Of a DNA stretch of 64,000 bases, positions 8,218 to 17,147 are shown one piece after another. The notes beneath the pieces were generated by a model, which was given only the letters and a program-made list of their open reading frames with translations, did no database searches and was not told the DNA's origin. Each line of letters opens with the position of its first letter. The stretch's first letter is position 1. This stretch comes from Devosia sp. Root413D1 (GTDB lineage Bacteria; Pseudomonadota; Alphaproteobacteria; Rhizobiales; Devosiaceae): NCBI RefSeq assembly GCF_001425235.1, contig NZ_LMEA01000007.1, forward strand, positions 135,170-199,169, read 5' to 3'. Made by a program: the position numbers and the translations under genes.

Positions 8218-9014
8218 TGTGACGTCTCCGTGGAGGCGGTGAGTTGTGGTTCGAGCGTGCGGAGCAGGTTCTCCGCCATCGTCCGGATGTTGAGCGTGTC
8301 GGAGGCGGCAGCGACCTTGAGATAGCCCTTGGCCTCCTCGATCCTGGCCGCGTCCGGCGTGCCCGAGAGCAGGGCGAAGGCGAGGTCTAGCGCCGCCTTG
8401 GCGTCGCCCCCCTTGGCCGAGGCGACCAGCAGCTCGTCGGCACGCGCCGGATCGAGCCCGAACGGCTTGCCGGCGCGATACATGGCGATCAGCCCGTCCC
8501 GCGCCGCCGCGTCGCCGTCGGCGGCCAGCTTCTCGAGCAGCTCCTGCGACGAGGCGAGATTCTTGGGCTGGTCGAGGAAGACGTCGGCATTGAGCAGCCG
8601 GATCAGCGGGCGGACGGCTGAAGTGCGGCCATTCTCGGCGGCTCGCCGGTAGTAGCGGGCCGCGGCGTCGAGCGTCGCCGGATCGTTCTCGGCCTCGATC
8701 CGCTTGGCCAGATGCAGCTGCGCCAGGTCGTCGCCGGAATCCGCCAGCGTCTGCATGTCCTTGTAACTGACGTCCTTACCGGAAACCATCCGGTTACGGA
8801 TCTGCTTCAGCGGATCAACCGGCTTGGCGACGCGCTTGGTCCCCTGGCCGGGCTTGCACGGCCCTGGCACCATCGGCCGGGCGCGCTCCGAGCTGCTCGA
8901 CAGCGACTCCGGCACCCGCACCATGCAGGTGGCGGCGCTGGCTGGAGCCGCGACGACGAAGCTCGCCGCCGCAAGGACCAGGCTTGCCGCTGCTAGCGTC
9001 AGCGCGCGGATCAT
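8214..9014 (-). CDS. SEL1-repeat periplasmic protein of the alginate-type operon
   Basis: This 266-residue protein has a signal peptide ending APASA-ATC, and SEL1-like helical repeats from about residue 95, for example ARYYRRAAENGRTSAV and ADELLVASAKGGDAKAA. The Cys is not in a lipobox. It has no obvious counterpart in the classical Pseudomonas operon, although AlgK is also a SEL1/TPR protein. I infer an accessory scaffold role. The ATG at 9014 and the stop at 8214 both overlap their neighbours by 4 bases, so it is tightly co-translated between algJ and algX. Confidence 0.82.
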   Translation of the reverse strand: MIRALTLAAASLVLAAASFVVAAPASAATCMVRVPESLSSSSERARPMVPGPCKPGQGTKRVAKPVDPLKQIRNRMVSGKDVSYKDMQTLADSGDDLAQLHLAKRIEAENDPATLDAAARYYRRAAENGRTSAVRPLIRLLNADVFLDQPKNLASSQELLEKLAADGDAAARDGLIAMYRAGKPFGLDPARADELLVASAKGGDAKAALDLAFALLSGTPDAARIEEAKGYLKVAAASDTLNIRTMAENLLRTLEPQLTASTETSQ

Positions 9015-10129
9015 TCGGTTGCCGCCTTCGCCGGCTCGGCGTTCCATAGCTGGGTCTGGCCGAGGTAGCGGATCGGGAACTCCCAGATCACCACTTCGGG
9101 CGGCGTGTCGCGCAGCGTTGCGCTGTCGAGGAAGGCGCGCATCGGCGCCACCGGACCCTTGCCCTCTTCGGCGAGGTTCAAGACGTCCGAGGCCAGCGAA
9201 ACCTTGAGGCTTTCGCCAAAGCTCCACTGCGGATTGGCGCTGTAGCTGGTGCCAGTCAGGACGAAGGGAATAGAGGAGGGCCCGAAGATGTCGGTGCTCG
9301 AGGCTGCAGGGGGCGCAGACGCCTCGCGCGGCACGACAGTCTCCGGACCCAGACCGACGAGAGGTGCCAACCCGCCGGTAACGATGAATTTCGAGAGATC
9401 GCCTTCACGCTCCACCGGAGCGGTGTCGGCGATGCTGTAGGTGGTGTCGCGCTTGCCGAGCGCCGCCCCCACGGCGTCCGCCACCACCTCGGCGCCGAGC
9501 GGCGTCCAGTGGGTGTCGGTGGTGAGGAACAGCTGGCCCTTGGCCTTGGCCTCGAGCAGCGGCGCGCGGGTTTCGATACTCCTGATCCCGGCATTGTCGA
9601 GCACGGTGCGGAAGTCTTCGTAGAGCCGCTCGAGATCGGTGGGGATCGCCGGATAACTGACGTGCTCGCGGTAGATGTCGGCCTTGGCTGGCAGCGGCAC
9701 GACGACGAGCTCGATGCCCTTGGCGGCCAACTGGTCGCGAACTTCCGTCACTCCGGCCGCCGCCTCACGCAGATCCGGTGTGCGCTTCAGCGTCGCCTCG
9801 AACTCCTCCTTGGAGAACAGCCAGCCGTCTTCGCCCACCACCACGCCGGGCCGTCCCTCGCGGAAGGCGAGGTAGCGGGCCGCGCCCATCGCATCGATCG
9901 AGGGCAGCCGGTGCGGCATGATCTTCTTGTAATAGGTATCGATCTGCGCGGCGGCCTCGCCGCTCAGGTAGGCCGAGGCGGTTTTGGGCATCTCGGCGAT
10001 ATCGCGTCCGAGCCCGGTGACGAATTCGTAATTGGCGACCACCGCATAGCCGAGGAACAGCACCGGCAGTGCAAAGGCGGGAGCAGCCGAGGCGAAAGTC
10101 TTCACGGTGAAGTTGGATTCGACGGTCAT
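9011..10129 (-). CDS. algJ: alginate O-acetyltransferase AlgJ-like
   Basis: This 372-residue protein has one N-terminal membrane anchor (about residues 15-33) and a periplasmic SGNH-like domain. The catalytic pair D205/H207 lies in TTDTHWTPLG and the Ser S295 in TGTSYSANP. AlgJ takes acetyl groups passed by AlgI across the inner membrane. I chose ATG at 10129, with GAGG 6 bases upstream and 8 bases after the algI stop. The much longer open frame upstream overlaps algI and is not real. It shares fold and motifs with algX two genes downstream. Confidence 0.88.
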   Translation of the reverse strand: MTVESNFTVKTFASAAPAFALPVLFLGYAVVANYEFVTGLGRDIAEMPKTASAYLSGEAAAQIDTYYKKIMPHRLPSIDAMGAARYLAFREGRPGVVVGEDGWLFSKEEFEATLKRTPDLREAAAGVTEVRDQLAAKGIELVVVPLPAKADIYREHVSYPAIPTDLERLYEDFRTVLDNAGIRSIETRAPLLEAKAKGQLFLTTDTHWTPLGAEVVADAVGAALGKRDTTYSIADTAPVEREGDLSKFIVTGGLAPLVGLGPETVVPREASAPPAASSTDIFGPSSIPFVLTGTSYSANPQWSFGESLKVSLASDVLNLAEEGKGPVAPMRAFLDSATLRDTPPEVVIWEFPIRYLGQTQLWNAEPAKAATE

Positions 10130-10137
10130 TTCCGGCC

Positions 10138-11568
10138 TCAGAACTGGAAGTAGAGGAAGGGCGAGTAAGTCTGCTCGGCGAGCCGCATCAGGCAGAAGAT
10201 GGCGAGCGCACTGAGGGCTCCGGCCTTGACCAGGCTGGTGGCGGCCGCAGTGGCGGTGCCGTCCGCGTTGACGGTGATCTGCGGCTCCCAGAGGTGCCGC
10301 ATCTTCGGTTCGGCAATGGTGATGGCGATCGCGATGGCGAGCATGGTCATCGCCTCGCGGCTCACCATCCAGGCCACTTCCGGGCGAATGCCGATGCCGT
10401 TGAAGCCGAACATGCCGGCATACATCTGGAACGCTTGGCCGACATCGGGGGCGCGGAACATCACCCAGCCGAGCACCACGGCGACGAAGCAGAGCGGCAG
10501 GCTCCACCAGTAGTTCTGCGCCGTCTTGTCGTAGCCGGTGAGCCGCTCGACGACGAGAATGCCGCCGTGCCAGACACCCCACAGGATGAAGGTGAAGGCA
10601 GCGCCGTGCCATAGCCCGCCCAGCAGCATCACCAGGAACAGGTTGATGTAGGTGCGGACCGTGCCCTTACGGTTGCCGCCCAGCGAGATGTAGAGGTAGG
10701 TGCGCAGCCAAGTGCTGAGCGAGATGTGCCAGCGGCGCCAGAACTCGGTGATCGAGCGGCTGATGTACGGCATGTTGAAGTTCTCGGCGAAGCGGAAGCC
10801 GATCATCAGCGCCAGCCCGATCGCCATCGCCGAATAGCCGGCGAAATCGAAATAGAGCTGCATCGAATAGGCCAGCGCGCCCAGCCAGGATTCGACGACG
10901 GTGGGGTTCGGGGCCGAGAACATCGCGTCGGCGAGCGGCGCCACCGGGTCGGCGATCAGCACCTTCATCGACAGCCCGATCAGGAAGCGCTGCCAGCCGG
11001 CGTTGAACAGCTCCCAGGAGTGCTCGCGGTGCTCGAACTGCGGCGCCAGATCCTTGTAGCGCAGGATCGGGCCGGCCACGAGCTGCGGGAACAGCGCCAG
11101 GAACGCCGCGAAGTCGATGATGTTGCGCGAAACCTTGGCATCGCCGCGATAGACGTCGACCAGGTAGCTGATCGAGTGAAAGACGTAGAACGAGATGCCG
11201 ATCGGCAGCAGCAGCTGCCAGTGGATACCGAGCGCATCGGGTGTCGTCCCCCACAGCGAGGCGAAGCTGTCGACGAAGAAGTTGAGGTACTTGAACACCC
11301 CGAGGACGAGCAGGTGCCCGGTGACGCCGATGGCGACGAACAGCTTAGCCTTCGGCGTTCCCTGATACTTCTCGACGAGGATCGAGAACACATAGGCCCA
11401 CAGCGTATTGGCGCAGAGCAGCATCAGGAAGTCGAAGCGCCACCAGCCGTAGAACAGGTAGGATTCGATCAGCAGCGTCAGGTTCCGCCACTTCGGCGGC
11501 GTCAGGTAATACGCCGCCAGAAAGATCGGCAGGAACAGGAACAGGAACGTCTCGGACGAAAAGACCAT
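10138..11568 (-). CDS. algI: alginate O-acetylase AlgI, MBOAT family
   Basis: This 476-residue polytopic membrane protein has about 10-12 hydrophobic helices. The MBOAT signature is complete: EFWRRWHISLS with H281, and GGLWHGAAFTFILWG with H321, equivalent to the essential His of Pseudomonas AlgI. It moves acetyl groups from a cytoplasmic donor across the inner membrane to AlgJ and AlgX. Its start overlaps the algG stop by one base (TGATG). Length and order match the classical algI-algJ pair. Confidence 0.93.
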   Translation of the reverse strand: MVFSSETFLFLFLPIFLAAYYLTPPKWRNLTLLIESYLFYGWWRFDFLMLLCANTLWAYVFSILVEKYQGTPKAKLFVAIGVTGHLLVLGVFKYLNFFVDSFASLWGTTPDALGIHWQLLLPIGISFYVFHSISYLVDVYRGDAKVSRNIIDFAAFLALFPQLVAGPILRYKDLAPQFEHREHSWELFNAGWQRFLIGLSMKVLIADPVAPLADAMFSAPNPTVVESWLGALAYSMQLYFDFAGYSAMAIGLALMIGFRFAENFNMPYISRSITEFWRRWHISLSTWLRTYLYISLGGNRKGTVRTYINLFLVMLLGGLWHGAAFTFILWGVWHGGILVVERLTGYDKTAQNYWWSLPLCFVAVVLGWVMFRAPDVGQAFQMYAGMFGFNGIGIRPEVAWMVSREAMTMLAIAIAITIAEPKMRHLWEPQITVNADGTATAAATSLVKAGALSALAIFCLMRLAEQTYSPFLYFQF

Positions 11569-13088
11569 CAGGCATCCCCCTCGAAGGTACAGCTAGTGGG
11601 GCGCAGGGCGCCGGTGGGTGTGAGCTTGGCGCCGGCCTTGAGCTGCAGGCCGTCGATGATCGTCGGCGTTGCGTCGGTGGCGCTGAGATTGAAGAAGCGA
11701 TCGGTGAACTGCACCAGTTCACCGTCGAGCAGTCGTGGCGCCTGGCCGGTGAAATCGTTCATGGCGAACTGGAGCCGCGCCGTGGTCGAGCCCTTGATGC
11801 CGACCCGGTTGCCATCGAGTTCGTTCGAGGCGATCTCGATCACCCCGTAATCCGGCTGATGCGTCACGCTGATCCCGGCATTGCCGTTGTCGATCAGCCG
11901 GTTGGCGCTGACCTTCAGGCCGGCGCTGTCGCGCACCGCGAGGCCGGACTGGGCGTTCTGCAGCAACAGGTTGTCGGTGACGTCGATGCAATCGGCCGAG
12001 GCGACCGAGACGCCGGAGCGCTTGCTGCCCGCGATGAGGTTGCCGTCGATCCTGAGGTTCGCGGCGCCCGCGTCGGCAAAGATGCCGTTGAGTCCGGCGT
12101 CGATGACGATGTTGCCGGAGAGCTCGACCGCCTTGGCGCCGCCGGTGACCTTGATGCCGTGGGCGGCCGATCCGGCGAGCACGACGTTGCCGCGTGCCGC
12201 GATATCGGTGCCGCCGCTCAGCAGCAGGGCAGGGCCGGTCGAGGCTCCGAACACATTGCCGTCGACCACCGCCGCATCGGCATCGACCAGCGCCAGCGAG
12301 CCGACATTGTCGAAACGGCTGTCGCGGATCAGTGAGGGCGAGGGCTTGGCGTAAAAGCCACCCTCGAGGATGGTGACGCCGGTGAGCGGCGGGAACAACC
12401 CATAGCCGAGATCGGCAAAGCTCATCCGCTCCAGCCTGGCGCTGCCCGACAGGGCAACCACGACGAACGGGTTGAAATCCTTGAGGCGGGGGTTGGCCTC
12501 GCCAATCCCGGCGATCGCGGCGGCATCGCCGAAGAGGTTTCCGGCCGCAAGCAGGAACGCGCCGGTAGAGCGGTCGAGCAGCAGCGTTTCGCCCGGCTGC
12601 AGTGACAGCGTCGCGCCGTTCCACACCGCGATCGGCAGGTGTGCGACATAGCCCCTGTCGGTCTTGTCGAGCACTCCGGTGAGCTTGGCTGCGGTCACCG
12701 CGTCATAGAGCTGCGCGAGGCTGGTAACCCCGGTTTCGACCAGCAGCACTTCCGGCTTCGCCTGCGCCTGGCGCAGGGCCACGTGATAGTTGGCGCCGGC
12801 CTGCAGCGCCAGCTGGCTCAGTACCAGGTCGATCGAGACGACGCTGACCTGCGCTCCACCGAGCGCCAGCCCCTTCATCGGCTTCGGCTCGGCGGCGCTG
12901 TAGCTGAAGCCGAGAGGCGCGGCCGCCGACTGGAGGTCGGTGGCCGGCCGGCCGGCCTCGACCATCGCCGCGAGGGCGGCGACGGTCTTTTCATAGGCGA
13001 GGGTCCGCGCGTAGTCGGCTCCCGTGGCGGCCCAAGGGAGAGAGCATGCCGCGGCGGCAAAACCTGCGCAGACCCACGCCTTACGCAT
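11568..13088 (-). CDS. algG: AlgG-like right-handed beta-helix protein, DPHD motif missing
   Basis: This 506-residue exported protein has a signal peptide near the N-terminus and a parallel beta-helix from about residue 230 to 440, built of repeats such as VELSGNIVIDAGLNGIFA and LKVSANRLIDNGNAGIS. Position and architecture match AlgG, the periplasmic mannuronan C5-epimerase that makes guluronate. The DPHD motif that holds the catalytic Asp of known AlgG proteins is not found anywhere in the protein. Epimerase activity is therefore uncertain; it could be a structural helix that protects the polymer. Its start overlaps the algA end by 8 bases. Confidence 0.78.
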   Translation of the reverse strand: MRKAWVCAGFAAAACSLPWAATGADYARTLAYEKTVAALAAMVEAGRPATDLQSAAAPLGFSYSAAEPKPMKGLALGGAQVSVVSIDLVLSQLALQAGANYHVALRQAQAKPEVLLVETGVTSLAQLYDAVTAAKLTGVLDKTDRGYVAHLPIAVWNGATLSLQPGETLLLDRSTGAFLLAAGNLFGDAAAIAGIGEANPRLKDFNPFVVVALSGSARLERMSFADLGYGLFPPLTGVTILEGGFYAKPSPSLIRDSRFDNVGSLALVDADAAVVDGNVFGASTGPALLLSGGTDIAARGNVVLAGSAAHGIKVTGGAKAVELSGNIVIDAGLNGIFADAGAANLRIDGNLIAGSKRSGVSVASADCIDVTDNLLLQNAQSGLAVRDSAGLKVSANRLIDNGNAGISVTHQPDYGVIEIASNELDGNRVGIKGSTTARLQFAMNDFTGQAPRLLDGELVQFTDRFFNLSATDATPTIIDGLQLKAGAKLTPTGALRPTSCTFEGDA

Positions 13089-14517
13089 GTTCGCGGCTCC
13101 CGTCGGCCACCGCTGCCAGTTCCAGCAGCGGGGTGAGGTGCGTCAGGGGACCGTCCACATGGCAGGCGACCTCGATGACCTGCATCGGGCCTGTACCGTC
13201 ATTGATCACTTCGGCGGTCTGTTCCGGGCCGATCTCGAAGGTGGCTCCGGCGCGGATCTCGCGGCGGCGGCTGCCCATGTGCAGCATGCCGCCACCCGAG
13301 GCGACGACCATCAGCCGCCGGAACTCCGAGCCGCTTTCCACCGGCAGCTTCGCGCCGGGGTTCACCGTGAGGTGCCGCAGCATGTAGCCGGCGCCCGAGG
13401 CGAGCTTGCCCTGCTTGCCCCAGTCGGTGGCGCCGAACGAGTGGTCCTCGGCCTCGCGGCGGCTCTGCGCTTTGAGTTGCTCGACCACTTTCTTGACGTC
13501 CTGCGACTGCTCGCGGGTGGTCACCAGCAAGGCGTCATGCGTATCGACGACGACGAGGTTGTCGACGCCGACCACGGCAACCAGGCGATCCGAACCGCGC
13601 ACATAGCTGCCGCGCGAATTGACCATCATCACGTCGCCGCTGACGACGTTGTTGTCCTCCGATTTCTTGCCGATGGTGTGGAACGCCGCCCAGGCGCCGA
13701 CGTCGTCCCATTCGACATCGGCGGGCGCCAGTGCCACGGTCTTCGACTTCTCGAACACCGCCCGCTCGGTCGGCAGGCTTTCGGCCGAGCCGAAGCTCGC
13801 TTCCTCGAGCACCAGGGCGCCGTCTTCGCTGACCGCGTTGGCAAGCGAGGCGCTGACTGCACCGAAGGTCACCGGGTCGAAGCGGCGATATTCCTCGATC
13901 ACCGTGTCGGCCCGCATCAGCGAGATGCCGGAGGCCCAGTAGGCGAGCCCGGTCTCGATCAGCGACTGCGCCGTCTGGGCGTTCGGCTTCTCGATGAACT
14001 TCTCGGCGCGATGCACGCCGCGATAGTTGGAGAACTCGCCGCCATCGATGATGTAGCCGTAGCCGGTCTCGTTGTAGCGCGGCTTGATGCCGAAGGTGAC
14101 GATCAGGCCATCCGCCGCCGCCTTGTGCGACTCCCGGATGCGGGCGTTGAGATCGCCTTCGATCACGTGGTCCGAGGGGCAGATCAGCATGACCGCATCG
14201 GGATCGGTGCGGGCGATCAGCAGCGCCGCCGACAGCACGGCCGGCCCGGTATTGCGCGCCACCGGCTCGGCGATGACCCGCGCGTTGCGCTGTACATCGC
14301 GAAGCTGGCGACGAACCGTACCCAGGTGCCCGCCGGCGACCGACACCACGGGATCGTGGAACAGTTCGCCCCGGTGCCGCTGCACGGTGGTCTGGAAGAA
14401 GGTGATCGAGCCCTCATGGTCGATCGGCTGGAACTGTTTCGGCTGCTGGCTGCGGGACAACGGCCAAAGCCGCGTACCCACGCCTCCGCAAAGCACGACT
14501 GGATGGATGGCGTTCAT
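13081..14517 (-). CDS. algA: mannose-1-P guanylyltransferase with degenerate isomerase domain (AlgA-like)
   Basis: This 478-residue cytoplasmic enzyme makes GDP-mannose. The pyrophosphorylase signature CGGVGTRLWPLSRSQQPKQF lies at residues 10-29, and the nucleotidyltransferase domain is intact to about residue 340. The C-terminal cupin normally carries the phosphomannose isomerase with a metal site in QMHHHRAEHW. Here residues 394-402 read ESGSEFRRL and the later His is also absent, so the isomerase has probably been lost. Mannose-6-P would then have to come from another enzyme. It starts one base after the alg44 stop. Confidence 0.88.
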   Translation of the reverse strand: MNAIHPVVLCGGVGTRLWPLSRSQQPKQFQPIDHEGSITFFQTTVQRHRGELFHDPVVSVAGGHLGTVRRQLRDVQRNARVIAEPVARNTGPAVLSAALLIARTDPDAVMLICPSDHVIEGDLNARIRESHKAAADGLIVTFGIKPRYNETGYGYIIDGGEFSNYRGVHRAEKFIEKPNAQTAQSLIETGLAYWASGISLMRADTVIEEYRRFDPVTFGAVSASLANAVSEDGALVLEEASFGSAESLPTERAVFEKSKTVALAPADVEWDDVGAWAAFHTIGKKSEDNNVVSGDVMMVNSRGSYVRGSDRLVAVVGVDNLVVVDTHDALLVTTREQSQDVKKVVEQLKAQSRREAEDHSFGATDWGKQGKLASGAGYMLRHLTVNPGAKLPVESGSEFRRLMVVASGGGMLHMGSRRREIRAGATFEIGPEQTAEVINDGTGPMQVIEVACHVDGPLTHLTPLLELAAVADGSREHA

Positions 14518-14518
14518 C

Positions 14519-15643
14519 TTAGTGGCCCTCGTTCGCCGGTCCGTTGAAGGAGAAGAACCGCCCCACCGCCGCCAGCGGGTCGGATTTGATCAGCACGTCG
14601 ACCGGCGAGCCCACCGTGCTCTGGTCGAGCTGGGTGGCCGGCACGAGCGTGACCGGGATGGCGGTGCCGTCCGTGGCGCTCCGCAGCAGTCCCGGCAGTT
14701 GTTTGGCATCGAGCGACGCGGTGGTGACGGCGCCGTTTGGCATGTGCACCTCGGCATGGGCGCCCGAGGCGAGTGCCCTGAGCCCGTTGCCATCGACCTT
14801 GGAGGAGATCACCACCGGTGCATCCTTGGGCGCGACGGTCATCACCGTGTCGCCGGCCAGCACCGTGGCGCCGCCTTCGGCTGCGCCCGGCGCGACCACG
14901 CAATCGCATGGCATGGAGACGGCGAGCACTTCGCCCGAGGTGGTGCGGATGGCGAAGGCGATCTCGCCCTTGGTCGCCGCCGGATTGACGAAATCGAGCT
15001 GGCCCGGGCTGATCGCCCTCAGATCCATGCCGTCGAGCGTGATGGTGGAGAGCCCGGTGACCGGCAGGACGAACAGCCGCTCGTAGAGCTTGACCCCGAC
15101 GAAGCCGACGAGCAGCAGGCCGAGGCCGGCAAAGGCGCCCCAGCGGATGCCGGTCATGATGCCCTGCGTAGCGGAGCGCTGCGCCTTGGGCAGTTCTGAC
15201 TTCACCTTCTCGGGCTTATCCGCGGTGCGGATCAGCCCGTCGACGCCGATCAGCTCGCCGCCGACCACCGAGTTGAGGATGTAGCGCAGCTGCGGCAGGT
15301 GTGGGCCGGTCGGCTCGAGGAAGCGGAGCGTCACCGTGCCCGCTTCCGGCGCGCCGGCGCCGATCGCTGCGTCCACCGGCAGGCTGATGGCGTAGCCGGG
15401 GAAGTTGAACACCAGCGTCACCAACTGCACGCGACCATGCAGTTGCGGGTCGATCAGCCCGGTAGCTTCCGCCCCGACGATGCTGAGCGCATGGCCCTGG
15501 AACGAACGGCCGTTGATGATGACGTTGAACGGCAGCCGGATGACCGGGTGTTCGCCGTGCACGGCGGGTTCCGCCGCGAACGGGGCAGGCGAGGCGCTTC
15601 TGCTGGCTTTTGGTTTGTCGAGTTCTGCATGCGCTTCGGTCAT
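14519..15643 (-). CDS. alg44: Alg44-like polymerisation protein with eroded PilZ motif
   Basis: This protein of 374 residues has an N-terminal PilZ-like domain (about 30-140), one membrane helix (about 166-190) and a periplasmic part similar to membrane-fusion proteins with SMPCDCVV near 255. Alg44 binds c-di-GMP and activates Alg8. The PilZ signature should read RxxxR and D/NxSxxG; here the Arg pair is not in place and the second motif is A52-L-S-I-V-G, so nucleotide binding is doubtful. I prefer ATG at 15643, with GAGGG about 10 bases upstream. An ATG at 15667 would overlap alg8. Confidence 0.82.
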   Translation of the reverse strand: MTEAHAELDKPKASRSASPAPFAAEPAVHGEHPVIRLPFNVIINGRSFQGHALSIVGAEATGLIDPQLHGRVQLVTLVFNFPGYAISLPVDAAIGAGAPEAGTVTLRFLEPTGPHLPQLRYILNSVVGGELIGVDGLIRTADKPEKVKSELPKAQRSATQGIMTGIRWGAFAGLGLLLVGFVGVKLYERLFVLPVTGLSTITLDGMDLRAISPGQLDFVNPAATKGEIAFAIRTTSGEVLAVSMPCDCVVAPGAAEGGATVLAGDTVMTVAPKDAPVVISSKVDGNGLRALASGAHAEVHMPNGAVTTASLDAKQLPGLLRSATDGTAIPVTLVPATQLDQSTVGSPVDVLIKSDPLAAVGRFFSFNGPANEGH

Positions 15644-15656
15644 TGCTACTGAGCCC

Positions 15657-17144
15657 TCAGTTGGCATGGATCGGGAAGGGGCTGAGGAGCCCCGTGACGA
15701 AGATCACTCCGGCGACGAGCAGGCCCAGGGCGAGCACGTGCATGTAGCTGGAGCTGATGGAGCGGACCCGCCCTTCGGAGCCGCCGCTGTTGCTGACGCT
15801 GGTCGCCGACTGGCGGGTCCAGCGCTGGCGGTCGAGGCGGAACATGACCGAGGTCTTGATCGCGGCGCCGAACAGCTGGCCGAAATAGAGCAGGAACGGA
15901 TAGGTGATCGGGAACGGTCCGCCGAAGCTGGCGAGCAGCCAGCAATAGGCGTAGCGGGTCGCCATCACCCAGGCGATGTAGGCGACCGCAATCAACGGAT
16001 CGACGAACACCGAGAACAGCACGATGCCCACCGGCGCCGTCAGCGTCGTCCACATCGAGACGCGCTGGTCGAGGATCGACCACCAGGCAAACGGGCCGAT
16101 CTTGGCCGGCGACAGCGCCAGAGCGCGACCATTGGTGCGCAGCATATTGCCGAACCAGCGGCGCATCAGCGTGATGGCGCTCTCGACAAAGCCGGGCTTG
16201 GGCTGGGTCTCCATCGAGACGCAGGCGACATCCGGCAGGTAGGCCATCTCGTAGCCGTTCTTGAGCAGCCAGAACCAGGTCGACTTGTCGTCCCCGGTAA
16301 GGAACTTCACCCGGCCCAGCCGCCAGTGGTCGATATAGTCCTGCTCGACCGAGGCGATGAATTCCGGGTTGGTGGCGAGGTCGGCGCGGAACACCGACAT
16401 CCGGCCGGTCAGCGTCAGCACGCGCCCGCCAACCGCCACCGCCGACATCATCATCTGGCGCTGGGTGAAGCGCAGCTTGAACCAGTCGCGGAACAACGGC
16501 GCATCGTCGATCTCGGCGCGTTCATGCGTGGTCAGGGCGCCGACCTTGCCATTGGCGAAGAAGGGCGCGGCGCGCTCGACGATGTCCTCGGGGATCTGGG
16601 TGTCGCCGTCGATCAGCAGCACTACGTCGTCGGCACTGGGATAGCGGCGGGCGATAGAGCGGAGCGAGGTGGCGAGCGCATCACGCTTGCCGGTGCCATC
16701 GATGCGGTCGATCACCACCTCGACCGTGTTCGTGCCCTCAAGCACCTGGGCGGCGACGGCGCGGATCAACCGCTCATCGGCGAGATCGACCACCGAGGCA
16801 ACCACCGTCGAACCGCCGGGCGAGCGACGCGCCGCCTCGAAGATCGAGCGATAGACCCGCGAGGTGATCGCCGCGTCGATCTTGTAGCTGGTGGCGAGGA
16901 AGAAGGCGTGCGCCGGGCGGCGCGTGGCGTAGAGCGCCTCGGCGGCAGCGCGCCGCCGAGGGTAGAAGACGCGGATATAGAGGTGCGCACGCACGAAGTT
17001 GACCAGCGCCCAGCTGTAGCGCCAGAGCCCGATGACCCCTAGGGTGAGGAAGACCCCGGCGCCGCCCGAGAAGGCGGAGGCCGGCACGGTGCTGGCGATA
17101 GCCGCGACCGAGAGGATGTAGATGGCGTGCGCGAGAAGGTTCAT
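15657..17144 (-). CDS. alg8: Alg8-like glycosyltransferase (mannuronan polymerase)
   Basis: This 495-residue inner-membrane family 2 glycosyltransferase has two N-terminal helices, a cytoplasmic catalytic domain and three or four C-terminal helices. The donor motif LLIDGD lies near residue 186, the acceptor-side motif TGDDKSTW near 285 and the product-binding motif RRWFGNMLR near 330. Alg8 polymerises mannuronate from GDP-mannuronate and needs Alg44. It lies 3 bases after the algD stop. All elements needed for polymerisation appear intact. Confidence 0.9.
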   Translation of the reverse strand: MNLLAHAIYILSVAAIASTVPASAFSGGAGVFLTLGVIGLWRYSWALVNFVRAHLYIRVFYPRRRAAAEALYATRRPAHAFFLATSYKIDAAITSRVYRSIFEAARRSPGGSTVVASVVDLADERLIRAVAAQVLEGTNTVEVVIDRIDGTGKRDALATSLRSIARRYPSADDVVLLIDGDTQIPEDIVERAAPFFANGKVGALTTHERAEIDDAPLFRDWFKLRFTQRQMMMSAVAVGGRVLTLTGRMSVFRADLATNPEFIASVEQDYIDHWRLGRVKFLTGDDKSTWFWLLKNGYEMAYLPDVACVSMETQPKPGFVESAITLMRRWFGNMLRTNGRALALSPAKIGPFAWWSILDQRVSMWTTLTAPVGIVLFSVFVDPLIAVAYIAWVMATRYAYCWLLASFGGPFPITYPFLLYFGQLFGAAIKTSVMFRLDRQRWTRQSATSVSNSGGSEGRVRSISSSYMHVLALGLLVAGVIFVTGLLSPFPIHAN

Positions 17145-17147
17145 GGC

